Assembly: GCF_001662075.1 (NCBI RefSeq)
Contig: NZ_LYPL01000003.1
Location: 1 to 64,000 of the forward strand
Source of the DNA: Rhizobium bangladeshense
GTDB lineage: Bacteria > Pseudomonadota > Alphaproteobacteria > Rhizobiales > Rhizobiaceae
Direction of reading: 5' to 3'
Length of the DNA stretch: 64,000 bases
The stretch's first letter is position 1. Each line of letters starts with the position of its first letter. Under the pieces are notes generated by a model, which worked only from the letters and a program-made list of their open reading frames with translations, searched no databases and had not been told where the DNA came from. This document shows positions 24,142 to 32,700 of this stretch, piece by piece. Made by a program: the position numbers and the translations under genes.

Positions 24142-25164
24142 TTAGAACGAACGCTGCAGGCGGAAGTAGCCAGCCGTCGAGTCGTCAGCATCTTCCGGAT
24201 CGAGGTACTGAACCGAAGCCTTGGCGTAGAAGTTGTCGACGATCTGGTAATCGACCGTCAGACCAACCTTCCAAGCGTCGCCATCGCTGAAGTCGTCGCC
24301 GGCAACGTAGTAGTCACCGTAGTACTGGACGCCAGGAGTGATCTTGAGCTTGTCGGTTGCCTTGATTGCGTATTCGGCAGCGACAGCCCATTCAGCTGCG
24401 GAGTAGTAGGAGTTCGGGCCGGAAGAGTATACGGCAGCAAGGCCGAGCGTACCGGGACCGATTTCAACCGTACCCATTGCACGGACAGCGCCGTCTTCGT
24501 TGTCGAAGTCCCAGCCGCCGGTGATCTGGTAGCTGAACGCACCAGCAGTGCCGCCAACGCCGAAGGCAACGCCAACGTTGTTCGGCTCTTCGCCCGTCTT
24601 GTAGAAGCCGTCTTCCAGTTCGTCGACGCTGATGCCGGCGTAGAAGGTGCCGCTTTCGTACTGATAACGGAGCGAGTTATGCAGGGTTACGATCGAACCG
24701 ATGTCGTCGGTTTCGCCGGAAAGGCCGTCGTCCCACCAGCTGTAGAAGAGACCAGCGCGGAAGCCCGCGATGTCGAGGTAAGCGGAGTCGAGGATGGCAT
24801 CCTGTTCCGAAGCGTTGTCAGCATTGAACTGCATGACGATGACGCCGGTCAGCGGACCATATTCGGTGTCGCTCTTAGCCGTGAACTGAACCTGGCCGCG
24901 CGTACGAGCATCCCAGTCAGAGTCGTTAGACTCGGAGAGATTGAGCGGCTGGTCACCAACGTCAACCTGGAAACGGATGTAACCCTCGATCTTGAGGCAG
25001 GTTTCGGTGCCGGGGATGTAGAAGTAGCCGGTGCCGTAAGCGTCGCAGACGCGAACATATTCAACCGGTTCCGGCTCGGCAGCAACGATAGCGTCAGCTG
25101 CAAGAACCGGCGTCGATGCAGCAAAAGCTGCTGCTGATGCGAGCAAAACCATTCTGATGTTCAT
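24142..25164 (-). CDS. ropA: outer-membrane porin, RopA type
   Basis: A 340-residue porin. Residues 1-22 are a signal peptide (ASTPVLAADA). The next part carries the rhizobial porin signature VEYVRVCDAYGTGYFYIPGTETCLKIEGYIRFQ with two conserved cysteines. The rest alternates short hydrophobic and aromatic strands (GYIRFQVDVG, AGLFYSWWDD), consistent with a 16-strand barrel, and ends in Phe (FRLQRSF), the outer-membrane assembly signal. Asp/Glu-rich loops suggest an acidic pore. It follows an unusually long upstream region of more than 700 bases. Rhizobia usually carry several close ropA paralogues. Confidence 0.93.
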   Translation of the reverse strand: MNIRMVLLASAAAFAASTPVLAADAIVAAEPEPVEYVRVCDAYGTGYFYIPGTETCLKIEGYIRFQVDVGDQPLNLSESNDSDWDARTRGQVQFTAKSDTEYGPLTGVIVMQFNADNASEQDAILDSAYLDIAGFRAGLFYSWWDDGLSGETDDIGSIVTLHNSLRYQYESGTFYAGISVDELEDGFYKTGEEPNNVGVAFGVGGTAGAFSYQITGGWDFDNEDGAVRAMGTVEIGPGTLGLAAVYSSGPNSYYSAAEWAVAAEYAIKATDKLKITPGVQYYGDYYVAGDDFSDGDAWKVGLTVDYQIVDNFYAKASVQYLDPEDADDSTAGYFRLQRSF

Positions 25165-25886
25165 TTACCAATCCATTCCTTTGTCGATCGGGGCTGGCTT
25201 CCAATCGGGTAGTCGATTTGAAGCCGGCCCAGTTTGAACAGCCATCTCGGCGTGCGGATCGATCGAACCGCCAAACGGTCATCCCATACCGGGCGTTATC
25301 AAGCAATTCTCGATATATGTGCGAGGGGGCCGATCGGGCCATTTTCCCCGAAAGCGTGATTTTTATACAACAATTTCAATTGGTTATGGCAAAAAACGCA
25401 AAAACGGCCCAGCGACGGAAGCCTTCCATCGCAAGCCGCAAACACTATATTCTTTCATCAAAATCCTCACCGCCCGATCTTCATCGGACATAGTGGTGAA
25501 GCTCATAAAACACTACCGCCGGCTAATGAACGCAAACAAGGTGGCGGCTTAGGACATAGTGTCCTGATTTCGATACCAATGCGTCAAAATGATGACATAT
25601 TGCCCACTGGTTGTACGCACCATAGCCCGCTAATCGTTACTAGGCTATGTATATTTTCAGGATTTCGCCGCGATTCAAGCGCTTTTTCGCTATTTTTGAG
25701 TCTTTTCTGCAGTCAGATCCCTCTCCCGGCCTTGCCGGCTGCCTCATTGCGAACATCCTCGCGGATGATGAGAATGCCGCTGGAAGCCCGTTTCTTGTGG
25801 AGGATACCCCCTACGGTAGCATACCATGCCTCGATATTTTGATTTTTAACCGCCATTCCAGGCGGTCGCGGATCGCACGTTCGGAC
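25165..25886. promoter_or_regulatory. 722-base region upstream of ropA
   Basis: No gene is supported in this comparatively AT-rich gap between ropA and the Lrp-family gene. Visible structure: GGACATAGTG occurs twice (25486-25495 and 25552-25561), the second copy inside the palindrome AGGACA-TAG-TGTCCT (25551-25565). CATAGCC/GGCTATG (25621-25627 and 25643-25649) form a hairpin followed by TATATTTT. ACCGCC/GGCGGT form a hairpin downstream of the Lrp gene. The ropA promoter and possibly a small RNA lie here. Confidence 0.45.
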
Positions 25887-26381
25887 TCAGTCTTCGTTGG
25901 ACTTGGCGTTCTCGAGAATCATGTAGTCCAGCGGCAGCTGCGTCGAATACTTGATCTGCTCCATCGCGAAGGCGGAGGAAACGTCGCGAATCTCAATCTT
26001 TGCAATCATCCGCTTATAAAACGCATCATAGGCGGCGATATCGGGCACGACGACTCGCAGGAGATAATCCACGTCACCGCTCATGCGGTAGAATTCGACC
26101 ACTTCGGGGAATTCGGCGACCACCTCGGAAAAGCGGCGCAGCCACTCGATCGAATGGGTAGCGGTGCGAATCGACACGAAAACGGTGACCTTGGTGTTGA
26201 CTTTCTCGGGATCGAGGATGGCAACACGACGCTTGATGACGCCGTCCTCCTCCATTTTCTGGATACGCCGCCAGCAGGGCGTCGTAGAAAGACCCACTTT
26301 TTTAGCGAGATCGGCAACGGCAAGCGTCGAATCTTCTTGCAGCAGACGCAGAATTTTTCGGTCGAGGCGGTCCATGCGCAC
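25887..26381 (-). CDS. Lrp/AsnC-family transcriptional regulator
   Basis: A 164-residue regulator. The N-terminal helix-turn-helix LDRKILRLLQEDSTLAVADLAKKVGLSTTPCWRRI is followed by a C-terminal RAM ligand-binding domain (VTVFVSIRT, EVVEFYRMSGDVDYLLRVVVPD). It should bind an amino acid and regulate transport or catabolism. The start is GTG preceded by AAAGGACTGAC; an ATG two codons later is an alternative. The target is not adjacent; ropA is 720 bases downstream on the same strand. Confidence 0.9.
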   Translation of the reverse strand: MRMDRLDRKILRLLQEDSTLAVADLAKKVGLSTTPCWRRIQKMEEDGVIKRRVAILDPEKVNTKVTVFVSIRTATHSIEWLRRFSEVVAEFPEVVEFYRMSGDVDYLLRVVVPDIAAYDAFYKRMIAKIEIRDVSSAFAMEQIKYSTQLPLDYMILENAKSNED

Positions 26382-26444
26382 GTCAGTCCTTTCGAATTAT
26401 TTTCTTTGTATAACTCGATTCCGCCCAACGAAAAGAATTTTGTT

Positions 26445-27077
26445 TCAGGAAACCAGCATTTTCGTCCGCTCCTGCAAGACAGGCAGCAGTTCTTTCTCGA
26501 ACCAGGAATTGCGTTTCAGCCAGCCGCTGTTGCGCCAGCTCGGATGCGGCAGCGGCAGCACCGCCGGCGATCGCCCGGACATGAGGCTGTCGCGCCACCC
26601 CCGCACCGTCTCGGTCATACCGCCTCGCCCTCCTCCGGCCATATGCCAAGCCTGTGCATATCGGCCGATGACCAGCGCCAGTTCGATCTGCGGCATCGCC
26701 GAAATGACTCTTGGCCGCCAGAAGGGCGCACATTCGCGCCGCGGCGGCAGATCCGCCCCCTTTTCGTCGTAGCCGGGGAAGCAGAAGCCCATCGGCACGA
26801 TGGCGAACCGGTCGCGGTCGTAGAATGTTGCCCTGTCAACGCCGAGCCACGATCGCAGCCGGTCGCCCGAGGCATCATCGAAGGGCAGGCCGCTCTCATG
26901 CACACGAAGTCCGGGCGCCTGCCCTGCGATCAGGATGCGGGCGTTCGAAGAAATCACGGCCACCGGCCGCGGCTCGTGTGGCAACCGGTGCGCGGCGCCC
27001 TTTGCCGGCGCGTCGCGACAGACGCGGCAGGCGGCGATTTCACGTCGCAAAGTTTCCAGCTCGGCTTCGTCGCTCAT
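26445..27077 (-). CDS. uracil-DNA glycosylase superfamily protein
   Basis: A 210-residue protein. The N-terminal CRVCRD is followed by the glycosylase motif ILIAGQAPGLRVHESGLPFDD, which corresponds to motif A of the uracil-DNA glycosylase fold. The C-terminal LPLPHPSWRNSGWLKRNSWF carries the HPS motif B. Only two cysteines of a possible iron-sulfur site are near the N-terminus, so it is not a standard family-4 enzyme. The start ATG follows GGGAGTAAAGCC. The thermonuclease-like gene lies four bases upstream, giving a likely two-gene operon with a nucleic-acid theme. Confidence 0.8.
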   Translation of the reverse strand: MSDEAELETLRREIAACRVCRDAPAKGAAHRLPHEPRPVAVISSNARILIAGQAPGLRVHESGLPFDDASGDRLRSWLGVDRATFYDRDRFAIVPMGFCFPGYDEKGADLPPRRECAPFWRPRVISAMPQIELALVIGRYAQAWHMAGGGRGGMTETVRGWRDSLMSGRSPAVLPLPHPSWRNSGWLKRNSWFEKELLPVLQERTKMLVS

Positions 27078-27081
27078 GGCT

Positions 27082-27639
27082 TTACTCCCATCCGACAATT
27101 CGCCCGATGAAGCGCAGCGCCGCGTCGAAACTTGAATTCTGGCGGGCATGGTCGCGCACATCGCGCGGCCGCTCGAAACTTCCGGCCCACATCCCGGCCT
27201 TCGCAATCCTCGCTTCGGCCTCCTCCTTGCCGTAACCGCCATAGGAGATGGCCATGCCCCGCCGCACCATCGCGGCATTGACGTCTTCGCCTGCCCCATC
27301 GCGGCAAACGACGAGCAGCCTGTCATAGCGGTCGCGCCGGTTGCCCTGGCACAGCGTTCCCGATGCCAGCACCATCTCTTGCAGCGCCTGGCGCGCGGCC
27401 CGCCCGCAAGCCCAGACCGCTCCCGCCCGCTCGCAGCTCTGATTAAGCTCCGGTGCATCGATGCCTTCGAGGCGGAAGCGTTCCCGCCCCAAAGACAGAC
27501 TGTCGCCATCGGCGGCATGAAAGGCGCCCTTATGCTTGATGGCGGCAGTATCGTTGACCTTGGCGGCGATCAGGGCCAGGAGCGCCAGCAGGGCAAAAGC
27601 GGTCACGCCGTCGCGAATCAGGCGCAGGCCCCGTGTCAC
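27082..27639 (-). CDS. membrane-anchored thermonuclease (SNase)-like protein
   Basis: A 185-residue protein starting at GTG behind AGGAGG. A hydrophobic segment (GVTAFALLALLALIAAKV, about residues 11-28) serves as signal or anchor. The staphylococcal nuclease-like domain follows with DGDSLSLGRERFRLEGIDAPE, RYDRLLVVC and the Ala/Met-rich VNAAMVRRGMAISY. The Arg and Glu expected in the active site appear present in RLEGIDAPE and DRYDR. It is probably periplasmic and would cut nucleic acids or have a structural role. It is co-transcribed with the glycosylase-like gene. Confidence 0.82.
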   Translation of the reverse strand: MTRGLRLIRDGVTAFALLALLALIAAKVNDTAAIKHKGAFHAADGDSLSLGRERFRLEGIDAPELNQSCERAGAVWACGRAARQALQEMVLASGTLCQGNRRDRYDRLLVVCRDGAGEDVNAAMVRRGMAISYGGYGKEEAEARIAKAGMWAGSFERPRDVRDHARQNSSFDAALRFIGRIVGWE

Positions 27640-27745
27640 GCTTTCGCCTCCTTAAAAAACAAATCCTTGGCAAAGATGGCAAACATCTTCTTAAGAATTG
27701 CCGGTTAAGCTCTTATCCACCCTGGGATGAAGTTTCAACGTGCAC

Positions 27746-29281
27746 ATGAGTACCGGCGTAAGCACATCGACCGACAAGATTATCGTCGACAGGTCGCGCA
27801 GCCACCGCAACAAGGCCGTTTCCAAGGCCGTGCGGCAGACGCGCGAACGTCTTCAGTCAGGCCATGCGTCCAATTCCTCCTTCGACCGTGATGTACTTAA
27901 GATGTACATCGCGTCGATGCTGCAGGGCGCGACGATCATGCCGCTCTTTGTCGTCATCATTACCGGGCTCGGCGTTTATTTCACCCAAGATACCCGATTG
28001 CTCTTCTGGGCGCTGCTGACGCTCACCTGCCACACCGGCAATATCCTGCTCGCGCGGCGGGCGCGCCGCCAGGAAATCACCGCCGAGAGCGCCCGCAAAT
28101 GGCGCCGCCTGCTGCTCTTCGGCCAATTCCTGGTCGGCTGCTGCTGGGCCGTCTTCGCGCTGCAGAGCTGCGACACCTGCGAGCCGTCGAGCTTCATTCT
28201 TTATAAGGGCGCAACATTGCTGATTGCGCTCTCCGTCACGGCGATGTCGAATTTCATGCTGACGCCTGCCGTGCTGGTCGCCTTCGCACCGGCAGTGCTG
28301 GCGCTCGGCGCCAAGAGCGGCCTGTCGCGCGACCTCCTCGAAATCAGCCTGACCGGGCTGTTCACGGCCACCCTGGTCTTCTTCAACTACATTAGCGATC
28401 GGCTCTTCAAATCGAACCTCAGGATCCTCTCCTATCAGTCGGAGAAAGACGACCTGATCGCCGAGCTGGAAGTGGCGAAATCGATGTCTGACGAGGCGCG
28501 TCGCCGCGCCGAGGAGGCAAACCTCGCCAAGTCCCGCTTCCTTGCCTCCATGTCGCACGAACTCAGGACCCCGCTCAACGCCATTCTCGGCTTTTCCGAG
28601 GTAATGTCTGCCGAAGTCATGGGGCCGCTCGCCAATCCGACCTACAAGGAATATGCCGGCGACATTCATCGCTCCGGCCAGCATCTGCTCGATCTGATCA
28701 ATGAAATCCTCGACCTGTCGCGCATCGAGGCCGGCAAGTACGAACTGAGCGAAGAGGCGATCTCACTGCTCGATATCACCGAGGATTGCATCGGCATGGT
28801 GCAGTTGCGCGCCCGGGCCAAGAACATCGCCATTTCGGATCAGATCGAGCGGCAGTTGCCGGCCATCTGGGCGGACGAGAAGTCGATGCGCCAGGTGGTG
28901 CTCAATCTTCTCTCCAATGCCGTCAAATTCACGCCGCAGGGCGGCGAAATCCACGTCAAGGTCGGCTGGACGGCCGGCGGCGGCCAGTACATCTCGATCA
29001 AGGATAACGGTCCCGGCATTCCGGAGGAAGAGATTCCCGTCGTCCTCTCGGCCTTCGGCCAGGGCTCGATCGCCATCAAGAGCGCAGAACAGGGCACCGG
29101 CCTCGGCCTGCCGATCGTCCAGGCGATCCTTGCCAAGCATGACGGACAGTTCCTGCTGAAATCGAAGCTACGCGAGGGCACAGAGGTCATCGCCATCCTG
29201 CCCGCCAGGCGCGTGCTCCAGAGCCTGCCGGCTGTCGAAGAGGCTCAGGCGGTCGCGCGCAAGCGCAAGAGCTTTGCCTGA
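27746..29281 (+). CDS. membrane histidine kinase of the PleC/DivJ/PdhS group
   Basis: A 511-residue kinase. A basic N-terminal tail is followed by about six membrane spans (residues about 58-220) forming an integral sensor. A short coiled coil (ELEVAKSMSDEARRRAEEANLAKSRF) leads into the HisKA domain with SMSHELRTPLNAILGFSEVM, phospho-His near 271. The ATPase domain has NLLSNAVKFTPQGG, DNGPGIPEEE and GTGLGLPIV. The HisKA sequence matches alphaproteobacterial kinases that act on DivK/PleD in cell-cycle control. I cannot decide which paralogue it is; PdhS-type is a guess. A GTG two codons upstream is an alternative start. Confidence 0.88.
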   Translation: MSTGVSTSTDKIIVDRSRSHRNKAVSKAVRQTRERLQSGHASNSSFDRDVLKMYIASMLQGATIMPLFVVIITGLGVYFTQDTRLLFWALLTLTCHTGNILLARRARRQEITAESARKWRRLLLFGQFLVGCCWAVFALQSCDTCEPSSFILYKGATLLIALSVTAMSNFMLTPAVLVAFAPAVLALGAKSGLSRDLLEISLTGLFTATLVFFNYISDRLFKSNLRILSYQSEKDDLIAELEVAKSMSDEARRRAEEANLAKSRFLASMSHELRTPLNAILGFSEVMSAEVMGPLANPTYKEYAGDIHRSGQHLLDLINEILDLSRIEAGKYELSEEAISLLDITEDCIGMVQLRARAKNIAISDQIERQLPAIWADEKSMRQVVLNLLSNAVKFTPQGGEIHVKVGWTAGGGQYISIKDNGPGIPEEEIPVVLSAFGQGSIAIKSAEQGTGLGLPIVQAILAKHDGQFLLKSKLREGTEVIAILPARRVLQSLPAVEEAQAVARKRKSFA

Positions 29282-29282
29282 T

Positions 29283-29666
29283 TCAACCAAAAAACAGGTG
29301 TTTGCCGAGAACAAAGCCGAGATAAAGGCAGCAGGCGGCGATCATACAGGTCACCGCGAAGGAACCGAGATCCTTGGCATGTTTGCCGACAATCGATATC
29401 TCCGGCGAAATCCGGTCGATCACCTCTTCGACGGCAGTATTCATCGCCTCCATCGAAAACAGCCCGAGAAACAGCAGAACCGCGACAACGATCTCGCCGG
29501 CCGTCGCGCCCACCAGCGCCAGCGCCACGAGCGACACGACGAAGAATCCGAGCTCCTGGCGGAAGGCTGCCTCTTTCAGCACACGCAGAAAACCCGCCCA
29601 GGAATAGCTGGCAGCGGCGGTGAAATGCCGAAATCCGGTCTCTTTCGTCACCGCAGGCTTCGTCAA
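29283..29666 (-). CDS. dgkA: diacylglycerol kinase DgkA
   Basis: A 127-residue inner-membrane enzyme that phosphorylates diacylglycerol to phosphatidic acid. It recycles the diacylglycerol released when phosphoglycerol or phosphoethanolamine is moved to glucans or lipid A. The family signature is EAMNTAVEEVIDRISPEIS followed by GKHAKDLGSFAV. Three hydrophobic spans and an N-terminal amphipathic helix (FRHFTAAASYSW) match. The start is TTG after GGAGAGGGCGTC, giving a length close to the 122 residues of the E. coli enzyme. It converges on the kinase gene with one base between stops. Confidence 0.88.
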   Translation of the reverse strand: MTKPAVTKETGFRHFTAAASYSWAGFLRVLKEAAFRQELGFFVVSLVALALVGATAGEIVVAVLLFLGLFSMEAMNTAVEEVIDRISPEISIVGKHAKDLGSFAVTCMIAACCLYLGFVLGKHLFFG

Positions 29667-29810
29667 GACGCCCTCTCCTCTTTCTGTTGCGCCCCAGACC
29701 GGGGAAAGGCTTTGCCGTCTCCCCTTTGGTGAGCGAATACGCAGATACCCAATCCACCTCGGCGGCGCAAGCAAACCGGAGCCCGCATCACCGGTGCTGC
29801 GGCCGCGGCC

Positions 29811-30827
29811 TCAATGCTTGCCGCTCACCCCGGCCTGGGCGAAGGTCGCCATCCCGGAATGACATGCAGCGGCGGCCTTGACGATGCCGGCGGCCAGCGC
29901 CGCACCGGTGCCTTCGCCGAGCCGCATGCCGAGCGCCAGAAGCGGCGTCTTGCCAAGCATCTCGATCGAGCGCAGATGCCCGGGTTCGGCGGAGACGTGG
30001 CCGATCAGGCAATGATCGAGCGCGGTAGGGTTTGCGGCTTTGAGGATCGCCGCCGCGGCAGTCGCGACATAACCGTCGATCAGCACCGGAATGCGCTCCA
30101 TGCGGGCGGCAAGAATGGCGCCGGCCATCGCCGCAATCTCGCGCCCGCCAAGCCGCCGCATGATCTCGAGCGGATCGTCGAGATGGTCGCTATGCAGCGC
30201 CACTGCCTTTTCGACCGCCGCAATCTTGCGCTCCAGCATATCGCCTTCAGAGCCGGTGCCGGGTCCCACCCAGTCCCGCGCCGAACCGCCATAGAGGGCA
30301 TAGTTGATCGCAGCCGCGATCGTCGTATTGCCGATGCCCATCTCGCCGATGCACAGCAGATCGGTGCCGCCAGCGATCGCTTCCATGCCGAAAGCCATGG
30401 TCGCGGCGCAGTCACGCTCGGAAAGCGCTGCCTCCTCGGTGATGTCGCCTGTGGGATAATCGAGTGCCAGGTCGAAGACTTTCAGGCCGAGATCATAAGC
30501 GACGCAAATCTGGTTGATCGCCGCACCGCCGGCCGCGAAATTCTCGACCATCTGCTGCGTCACGGCTGGCGGAAACGGTGTGATGCCGTGCCTGGTGACG
30601 CCATGATTGCCGGCGAAGATTGCCACCAGCGGCCGGTTGACGGCGGGTGGGCGGCCGGTCCAGGCGGCGAGCCAGAAGGCGATTTCTTCGAGCCGTCCGA
30701 GCGCACCCGGCGGTTTGGTCAGCTGCGCGTCGCGTTCGCGTGCGGCCACCAGCGCGCGGGCATCCGGCCCCGGCAGGTCGCGGAGCAGGGTACGGAAATC
30801 GTCGAACGGCAGGCCTGAAACGCTCAT
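29811..30827 (-). CDS. cobT: nicotinate-nucleotide-dimethylbenzimidazole phosphoribosyltransferase
   Basis: A 338-residue cytosolic enzyme that makes alpha-ribazole phosphate, the lower-ligand nucleotide of cobalamin. Typical motifs are LTKPPGALGRLEEIAFWLA, IFAGNHGVTRHGITPFP, GIGNTTIAAAI and the C-terminal HSGMATFAQAGV. It is called CobU in older Pseudomonas nomenclature. It is divergent from cobS with about 150 bases between. No cobalamin riboswitch is obvious in that gap. Confidence 0.93.
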   Translation of the reverse strand: MSVSGLPFDDFRTLLRDLPGPDARALVAARERDAQLTKPPGALGRLEEIAFWLAAWTGRPPAVNRPLVAIFAGNHGVTRHGITPFPPAVTQQMVENFAAGGAAINQICVAYDLGLKVFDLALDYPTGDITEEAALSERDCAATMAFGMEAIAGGTDLLCIGEMGIGNTTIAAAINYALYGGSARDWVGPGTGSEGDMLERKIAAVEKAVALHSDHLDDPLEIMRRLGGREIAAMAGAILAARMERIPVLIDGYVATAAAAILKAANPTALDHCLIGHVSAEPGHLRSIEMLGKTPLLALGMRLGEGTGAALAAGIVKAAAACHSGMATFAQAGVSGKH

Positions 30828-30979
30828 CTGTGCGGTGTTCCTATGAATCGGCTATTCTTGTTTTTTTCACGCAAATCAGCTTCTTTGCGGTGGCTCTCTC
30901 TTAAAGCCGGCAAACGAAGCGAACAACACCAAAAGCGCCGCCGCGACCAAAAGCCGGGCCTCCGGCAGAACGAAACAGA

Positions 30980-31762
30980 ATGAAGATCAAGGATTATGCG
31001 GTCGATACCGCCCGCGCCGTCGCCTTCCTCAGCCGCCTTCCCATGCCGCCAGCGCTGTTCAACGGCTATGACGGCAGGCTCGGCCGCCTGGTGCGCGCCA
31101 TTCCCTTCGCCGGCCTTCTCATCGGCTTTGTCCCAGCCCTCGCCCTTCTCCTTCTTTTAGGCCTGCGCGCCGATCCACTGGTGGCCGCACTGGTCGCACT
31201 TGCCGTCCAGGCTCTTGTCACCGGCGCGCTGCACGAAGATGGCTTGGCCGATACGGCCGACGGCATCGGCGGCGGCAAGAGCCGCGAACAGAGCCTCAGC
31301 ATCATGAAGGACAGCCGGATCGGCACTTATGGCGCAATCGCACTCATTCTCTCCTTCGCGATCCGCGCAGCAGCGCTTGCCGCCATTGTCCGCCATTCCT
31401 CGCTACTCGCAGCAGTCCTTGCCATTCCCGCCGTCGCGGCGCTGAGCCGCGGCGCGATCGTCTGGCATTGGCAGCGGCTGCCGCCGGCAAAGGCCGATGG
31501 CGTGGCGGCCTCCAACGGTCAGCCGGATGAGGCGGCGATGCATTTTGCGCTCGTCTCGGCCGGTCTTCTCGCCGCGCTTCTGATCTGGCCGGCCTTCGGC
31601 CTGCAGCCGCTCGTCGCCAGCCTGCTCGCCACCGGCGTCGCAGGATTTGCCTGCACCGTCTTCATTCGCCGCCGGCTTGCCGGCCACACCGGCGACACGC
31701 TGGGGGCAACGCAGCAGATTTGCGAAATCGCCACTTTTTGCGCACTTGCCACGGCTCTTTGA
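30980..31762 (+). CDS. cobS: adenosylcobinamide-GDP ribazoletransferase (cobalamin synthase)
   Basis: A 260-residue integral membrane enzyme that joins adenosylcobinamide-GDP with alpha-ribazole in the last steps of cobalamin synthesis. Motifs: FLSRLPMP near the N-terminus, [19 protein letters not shown] with the catalytic acidic cluster, and [11 protein letters not shown] just after. Several hydrophobic spans follow, and the C-terminus has [16 protein letters not shown]. It consumes the product of the divergent cobT gene and is followed by the DUF1289 gene at 18 bases. Confidence 0.93.
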   Translation: MKIKDYAVDTARAVAFLSRLPMPPALFNGYDGRLGRLVRAIPFAGLLIGFVPALALLLLLGLRADPLVAALVALAVQALVTGALHEDGLADTADGIGGGKSREQSLSIMKDSRIGTYGAIALILSFAIRAAALAAIVRHSSLLAAVLAIPAVAALSRGAIVWHWQRLPPAKADGVAASNGQPDEAAMHFALVSAGLLAALLIWPAFGLQPLVASLLATGVAGFACTVFIRRRLAGHTGDTLGATQQICEIATFCALATAL

Positions 31763-31780
31763 AACTCCGATATATCTTCC

Positions 31781-31990
31781 ATGCAAACACCCTGCATTCA
31801 TGTCTGCTCCATGGTTTCAGCCACCGGTTTTTGCGCCGGATGCGGCCGCACTCTTGAGGAAATCGGTGGCTGGATGACCTATACCGATGCCGAGCGCGGC
31901 GGGATCATGGCGCTGCTGCCGGCGAGGCTCGCAGCCGCCACTAGGAGCCGCATGAAAACAAGCCTCGCGGCGCGGCCGGAGCAGCCCTGA
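31781..31990 (+). CDS. DUF1289 small cysteine protein
   Basis: A 69-residue protein with the DUF1289 pattern PCIHVCSM, FCAGCGRTLEEIGGW and DAERGGIMALLP. Four cysteines arranged CxxxC and CxxC suggest a metal or iron-sulfur site. The family is usually encoded as a short rider in unrelated operons, and its role is unknown. It lies 18 bases after cobS and its stop codon overlaps the next start by one base (TGATG). Confidence 0.85.
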   Translation: MQTPCIHVCSMVSATGFCAGCGRTLEEIGGWMTYTDAERGGIMALLPARLAAATRSRMKTSLAARPEQP

Positions 31991-32691
31991 TGATCCGTTT
32001 GACTGTCCTCCTCGTCGTGATTGGCATCGGCCTTGCCGTGCTGATCCTCAACAATGACGGCAGCCGCATCCTCGGCCTGCAAAGCGACGATTTCGGCCGC
32101 TTCGTTTACCTGCTGCCGATCGCGCTGATGTTGTCGGCCGGTATCTGGGGAAGCCGGCGCAGCGTCGGTGAAACCATACGCCAGATGATGATCTGGCTGG
32201 TGATCATCCTGGCACTCATCACCGTCTATCTTTATCGCCAGGAAGCACTCGGAGTCGGCAATCGACTGCTCGCCGGCCTCGTTCCCGGCCGCGCCGTCGT
32301 CGTCACGACGAGCGAGGGTGGCAGGGAAATCATCCTGCACAAGCTGTTGAACGGCCATTTCGAGGCTGACGTCAATGTCAATGGCCGACCGGTCGAGATG
32401 CTTGTCGACACCGGCTCCAGCATGGTGGCGCTCTCGCACGAGGATGCCGAACGCATCGGCATCGATCTCACCGGCCTCACCTACTCGATGACGGTCATGA
32501 CCGCCAACGGCCGCAGCCGCGCAGCCCCGATCACGCTCGACCAGGTGGCGATCGGTCCGATCGTCCGCAACAACGTCGCCGCCAGCGTCGCCGAGGATGG
32601 CCGGCTCGACCAGAGCCTGCTCGGCATGAGCTTCCTGGAAACGCTGGGCTCCATGCAGATGCAGACCGACGAATTGCGCCTGCGGGATTGA
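31990..32691 (+). CDS. membrane-anchored retropepsin-like aspartic protease (TIGR02281 type)
   Basis: A 233-residue protein. Three N-terminal hydrophobic spans (about residues 3-20, 37-52 and 62-76) anchor it. A single retropepsin-like domain follows, with catalytic motif MLVDTGSSMVALS and the flap and second strand features VMTANGRSRAAPITLDQV and LLGMSFLETLG. One domain means activity would require a dimer, as in retroviral proteases. The family is common in alphaproteobacteria with unknown substrates. It is coupled to the DUF1289 gene. Confidence 0.87.
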   Translation: MIRLTVLLVVIGIGLAVLILNNDGSRILGLQSDDFGRFVYLLPIALMLSAGIWGSRRSVGETIRQMMIWLVIILALITVYLYRQEALGVGNRLLAGLVPGRAVVVTTSEGGREIILHKLLNGHFEADVNVNGRPVEMLVDTGSSMVALSHEDAERIGIDLTGLTYSMTVMTANGRSRAAPITLDQVAIGPIVRNNVAASVAEDGRLDQSLLGMSFLETLGSMQMQTDELRLRD

Positions 32692-32700
32692 ACCGGCGGC

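Noticed and set aside
23770..25137. A 455-codon plus-strand open frame
   Set aside because: It is the complement of ropA, whose signal peptide, porin signature and terminal Phe are clear.
30828..30979. Search for a cobalamin riboswitch between cobT and cobS
   Set aside because: The gap of about 150 bases is too short for the usual element and lacks its conserved box.
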